Shown: positions 12,276 to 13,846 of the stretch, in pieces
Layout: each line of letters starts with the position of its first letter
Numbering within the stretch: position 1 is the first letter of the stretch
From: Oscillospiraceae bacterium
Lineage (GTDB): Bacteria > Bacillota > Clostridia > Oscillospirales > Ruminococcaceae
DNA: 13,846 nt
Direction: 5' to 3'
Assembly: GCA_029068025.1 (NCBI GenBank)
Contig: JAIEDJ010000366.1
Coordinates: 1 to 13,846, forward strand
Notes under the pieces: generated by a model
Databases searched by the model: none
What the model was told of the DNA's origin: nothing
What the model saw: the letters and a program-made list of their open reading frames with translations, nothing else
Position numbers and translations under genes: made by a program

Positions 12276-13846
12276 TTGAGCGGCACAAAAAAGATCAAGG
12301 GCAGGACGGCTCCTTTGTTCTTCAAAATGAGCGCAATGATGGCGCTGCTTGCGATCCTGCAGCTGCTGGTGTTCTTTGCGGCTATGATAATAGGCGGCGT
12401 ATTCACGCTTACAAGGCGGTATGCACATAATGTCCTCAGCGAGAAGACTCAGAACCGTGCCACATATATTGAAAACTTCCTTAATCAGCGCACTTCATAT
12501 ATAGTTCCTTATGCCTACGAGGTGAATTCTGTTGTCGAAAAGATCCTGGCGGAGGAGGGCAAGACCTCTGCGGATATCATGAACGACAAAGCCTTGAACA
12601 AACGCATTCTGGCGGATAACGCCGAGCTTGTGGTGTCACTGTGCAGGAGCTCCGCCGTCAACGACGCGTTTATTTATCTCAATACGGGCGAGCTGTACAA
12701 GACGGGCGATACAAACGAGCTTTTCGGCTTTTATGTCCGTGACACCGACGCGTATTCAAGCGACCTCGAAAACGGCGATCTTATGCTTGAGGCGGGTAAT
12801 GCCGACGCGGCTCGCAAGCTCGGTATTACAATGGATTCCGAGTGGTCGCTTTACACGCCCATGACAAACGGCAGCGATTTTGATTTTTTCACGGAGCCTA
12901 TCTCGGCGTATGAAAACTCTGCGGGAATGACCGCGCACGGCTGCGGATACTGGAGCAGATTCTCCAGGATCTCGCGGTCCGCTTCGCCGAGTATGAAGTA
13001 TTCTATGCCGCTTGTCCTTGGGGACGGTACCGTATACGGCGTTATCGGTATCGGTCTGCTGGAGAAAAGCATAATGAGCAGTATCCCTGCGAGCGACTTT
13101 CTCAATGAAAGCGCATGCTATATAATCGGCTCGGACATAAACAACGACGGCGTGTACAGGACACAGGTGTACAGCGGCGCGGCGTATACGCGGCTCGTTT
13201 CCGAGGAAACGGTATTTGACGAAAACGTCCTGACGGAAAACGGAATGGTGAGCTTCAATACCAAAAGCCCGTCGGTCGGACGTATTTTTGAGATGAATCT
13301 GTACAGTACAGGCTCTCCGTTCAGGCAGCAGAGGTGGGCGCTGATCTCAGTCGCGGATTCCAACTCGATATTGGAGATCTATCACAAGCTGGTCAACACG
13401 TTTATCATCTCCGCGGTGATCTCGCTTGTCATCGGCGTGACGATCTCTATCATTCTCAGCCGCACGGTAACAAAGCCGGTTTCGGATATGACGCGCAAGC
13501 TCAATCAAGGCTCAGACAGCGGCGATATAATCAGCTTTGTGGATTCGGGTATCTCCGAGTTCAATACGCTGGCGAACTCTATCGTGGAGCTTCAGATCAA
13601 CGTTCGCGAGCAGGCGTCGCGCGTGTCGGATATTCTCAGTATTTCGGAGAGCGGGATCGGCACGTTTATGTTTGACCGCAAAAACGGCAGCGTGTTTGTT
13701 GGGAAGAGCCTGCTGAATATTCTGAATTTTCCCGGAGTGGAGTCAGACGAGGACTTTACTATCCCGTTCGCTAAGTTCCGTGAGTATTTAAGCTATTTTG
13801 ACGAAAAATACAAGATATTCGACAATGAGATCTTTTCCGATAATTC
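12276..13846 (+). CDS. Membrane sensor with extracytoplasmic domain, HAMP-like and PAS-like regions (truncated at window end)
   Basis: An open frame of 523 codons that continues past the window. A basic start (KKIKGR) precedes helix 1 (about 18-45). An extracytoplasmic domain of about 325 residues follows, in size and placement like a double-Cache sensor. Helix 2 (about 373-396) leads to a HAMP-like stretch beginning TKPVSDM, a helical linker around ELQINVREQASRV, and a PAS-like start at ISESGIGTFMFDRKNGSVFVG. The output domain lies outside the window. In Clostridia this layout usually ends in a GGDEF, GGDEF-EAL or histidine kinase domain, but nothing here decides between them. It follows the binding-protein gene by 53 bases with no terminator between, so the two are probably cotranscribed, and the ligand-bound lipoprotein may dock on the outer domain. 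Confidence 0.8.
   Translation, partial: MSGTKKIKGRTAPLFFKMSAMMALLAILQLLVFFAAMIIGGVFTLTRRYAHNVLSEKTQNRATYIENFLNQRTSYIVPYAYEVNSVVEKILAEEGKTSADIMNDKALNKRILADNAELVVSLCRSSAVNDAFIYLNTGELYKTGDTNELFGFYVRDTDAYSSDLENGDLMLEAGNADAARKLGITMDSEWSLYTPMTNGSDFDFFTEPISAYENSAGMTAHGCGYWSRFSRISRSASPSMKYSMPLVLGDGTVYGVIGIGLLEKSIMSSIPASDFLNESACYIIGSDINNDGVYRTQVYSGAAYTRLVSEETVFDENVLTENGMVSFNTKSPSVGRIFEMNLYSTGSPFRQQRWALISVADSNSILEIYHKLVNTFIISAVISLVIGVTISIILSRTVTKPVSDMTRKLNQGSDSGDIISFVDSGISEFNTLANSIVELQINVREQASRVSDILSISESGIGTFMFDRKNGSVFVGKSLLNILNFPGVESDEDFTIPFAKFREYLSYFDEKYKIFDNEIFSDN

Overview
The window looks like chromosomal DNA of a Gram-positive gut Clostridium relative, most likely Oscillospirales/Ruminococcaceae. 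This is inferred from the mid-range base composition, consensus sigma-A promoters, strong GGAGG-type ribosome binding sites, GTG/TTG starts and a lipoprotein signal typical of Firmicutes. No rRNA, tRNA, CRISPR array, transposase or phage gene is visible.

Layout. Positions 1-108 hold tandem plus-strand terminators for a gene lying to the left. Positions 109-2192 (minus strand) hold an AgrC/AgrA-type pair, a GHKL sensor kinase and a LytTR response regulator, behind a perfect TTGACA-17-TATAAT promoter. Divergently, 2424-5208 (plus strand) hold two envelope membrane proteins: a VanT-like acyltransferase-3 membrane domain with no racemase domain, and a large GT-C-like (PTPS-related family) membrane protein. 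Positions 5209-5593 are gene-free but dense. They hold a compact three-way-junction structure (5290-5387) with two GCA-loop hairpins, flanking direct repeats, a candidate antisense promoter, a terminator-like hairpin, an inverted-repeat operator candidate and a sigma-A promoter.

Positions 5594-10497 are a tight five-gene operon: ABC ATPase, two ABC-2 permeases, a HisKA_3 histidine kinase and a NarL-type regulator, with ATGA overlaps or gaps of a few bases. The gene set resembles LnrJKLMN (linearmycin resistance) and other DesK/DesR-linked exporters. The likely job is to sense and export a membrane-active compound, with autoregulation through the TGACA-N2-TGTCA site.

Positions 10783-13846 hold a lipoprotein solute-binding protein followed by a TTG-started membrane sensor (extracytoplasmic domain, second membrane helix, HAMP-like and PAS-like regions) that runs off the window end. 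No sugar permeases are visible between them, so the binding protein may feed a ligand signal to the sensor.

The most unusual item is the structured element at 5242-5387, whose G.U wobble pattern fits plus-strand RNA. The second is the VanT-like membrane domain standing alone.
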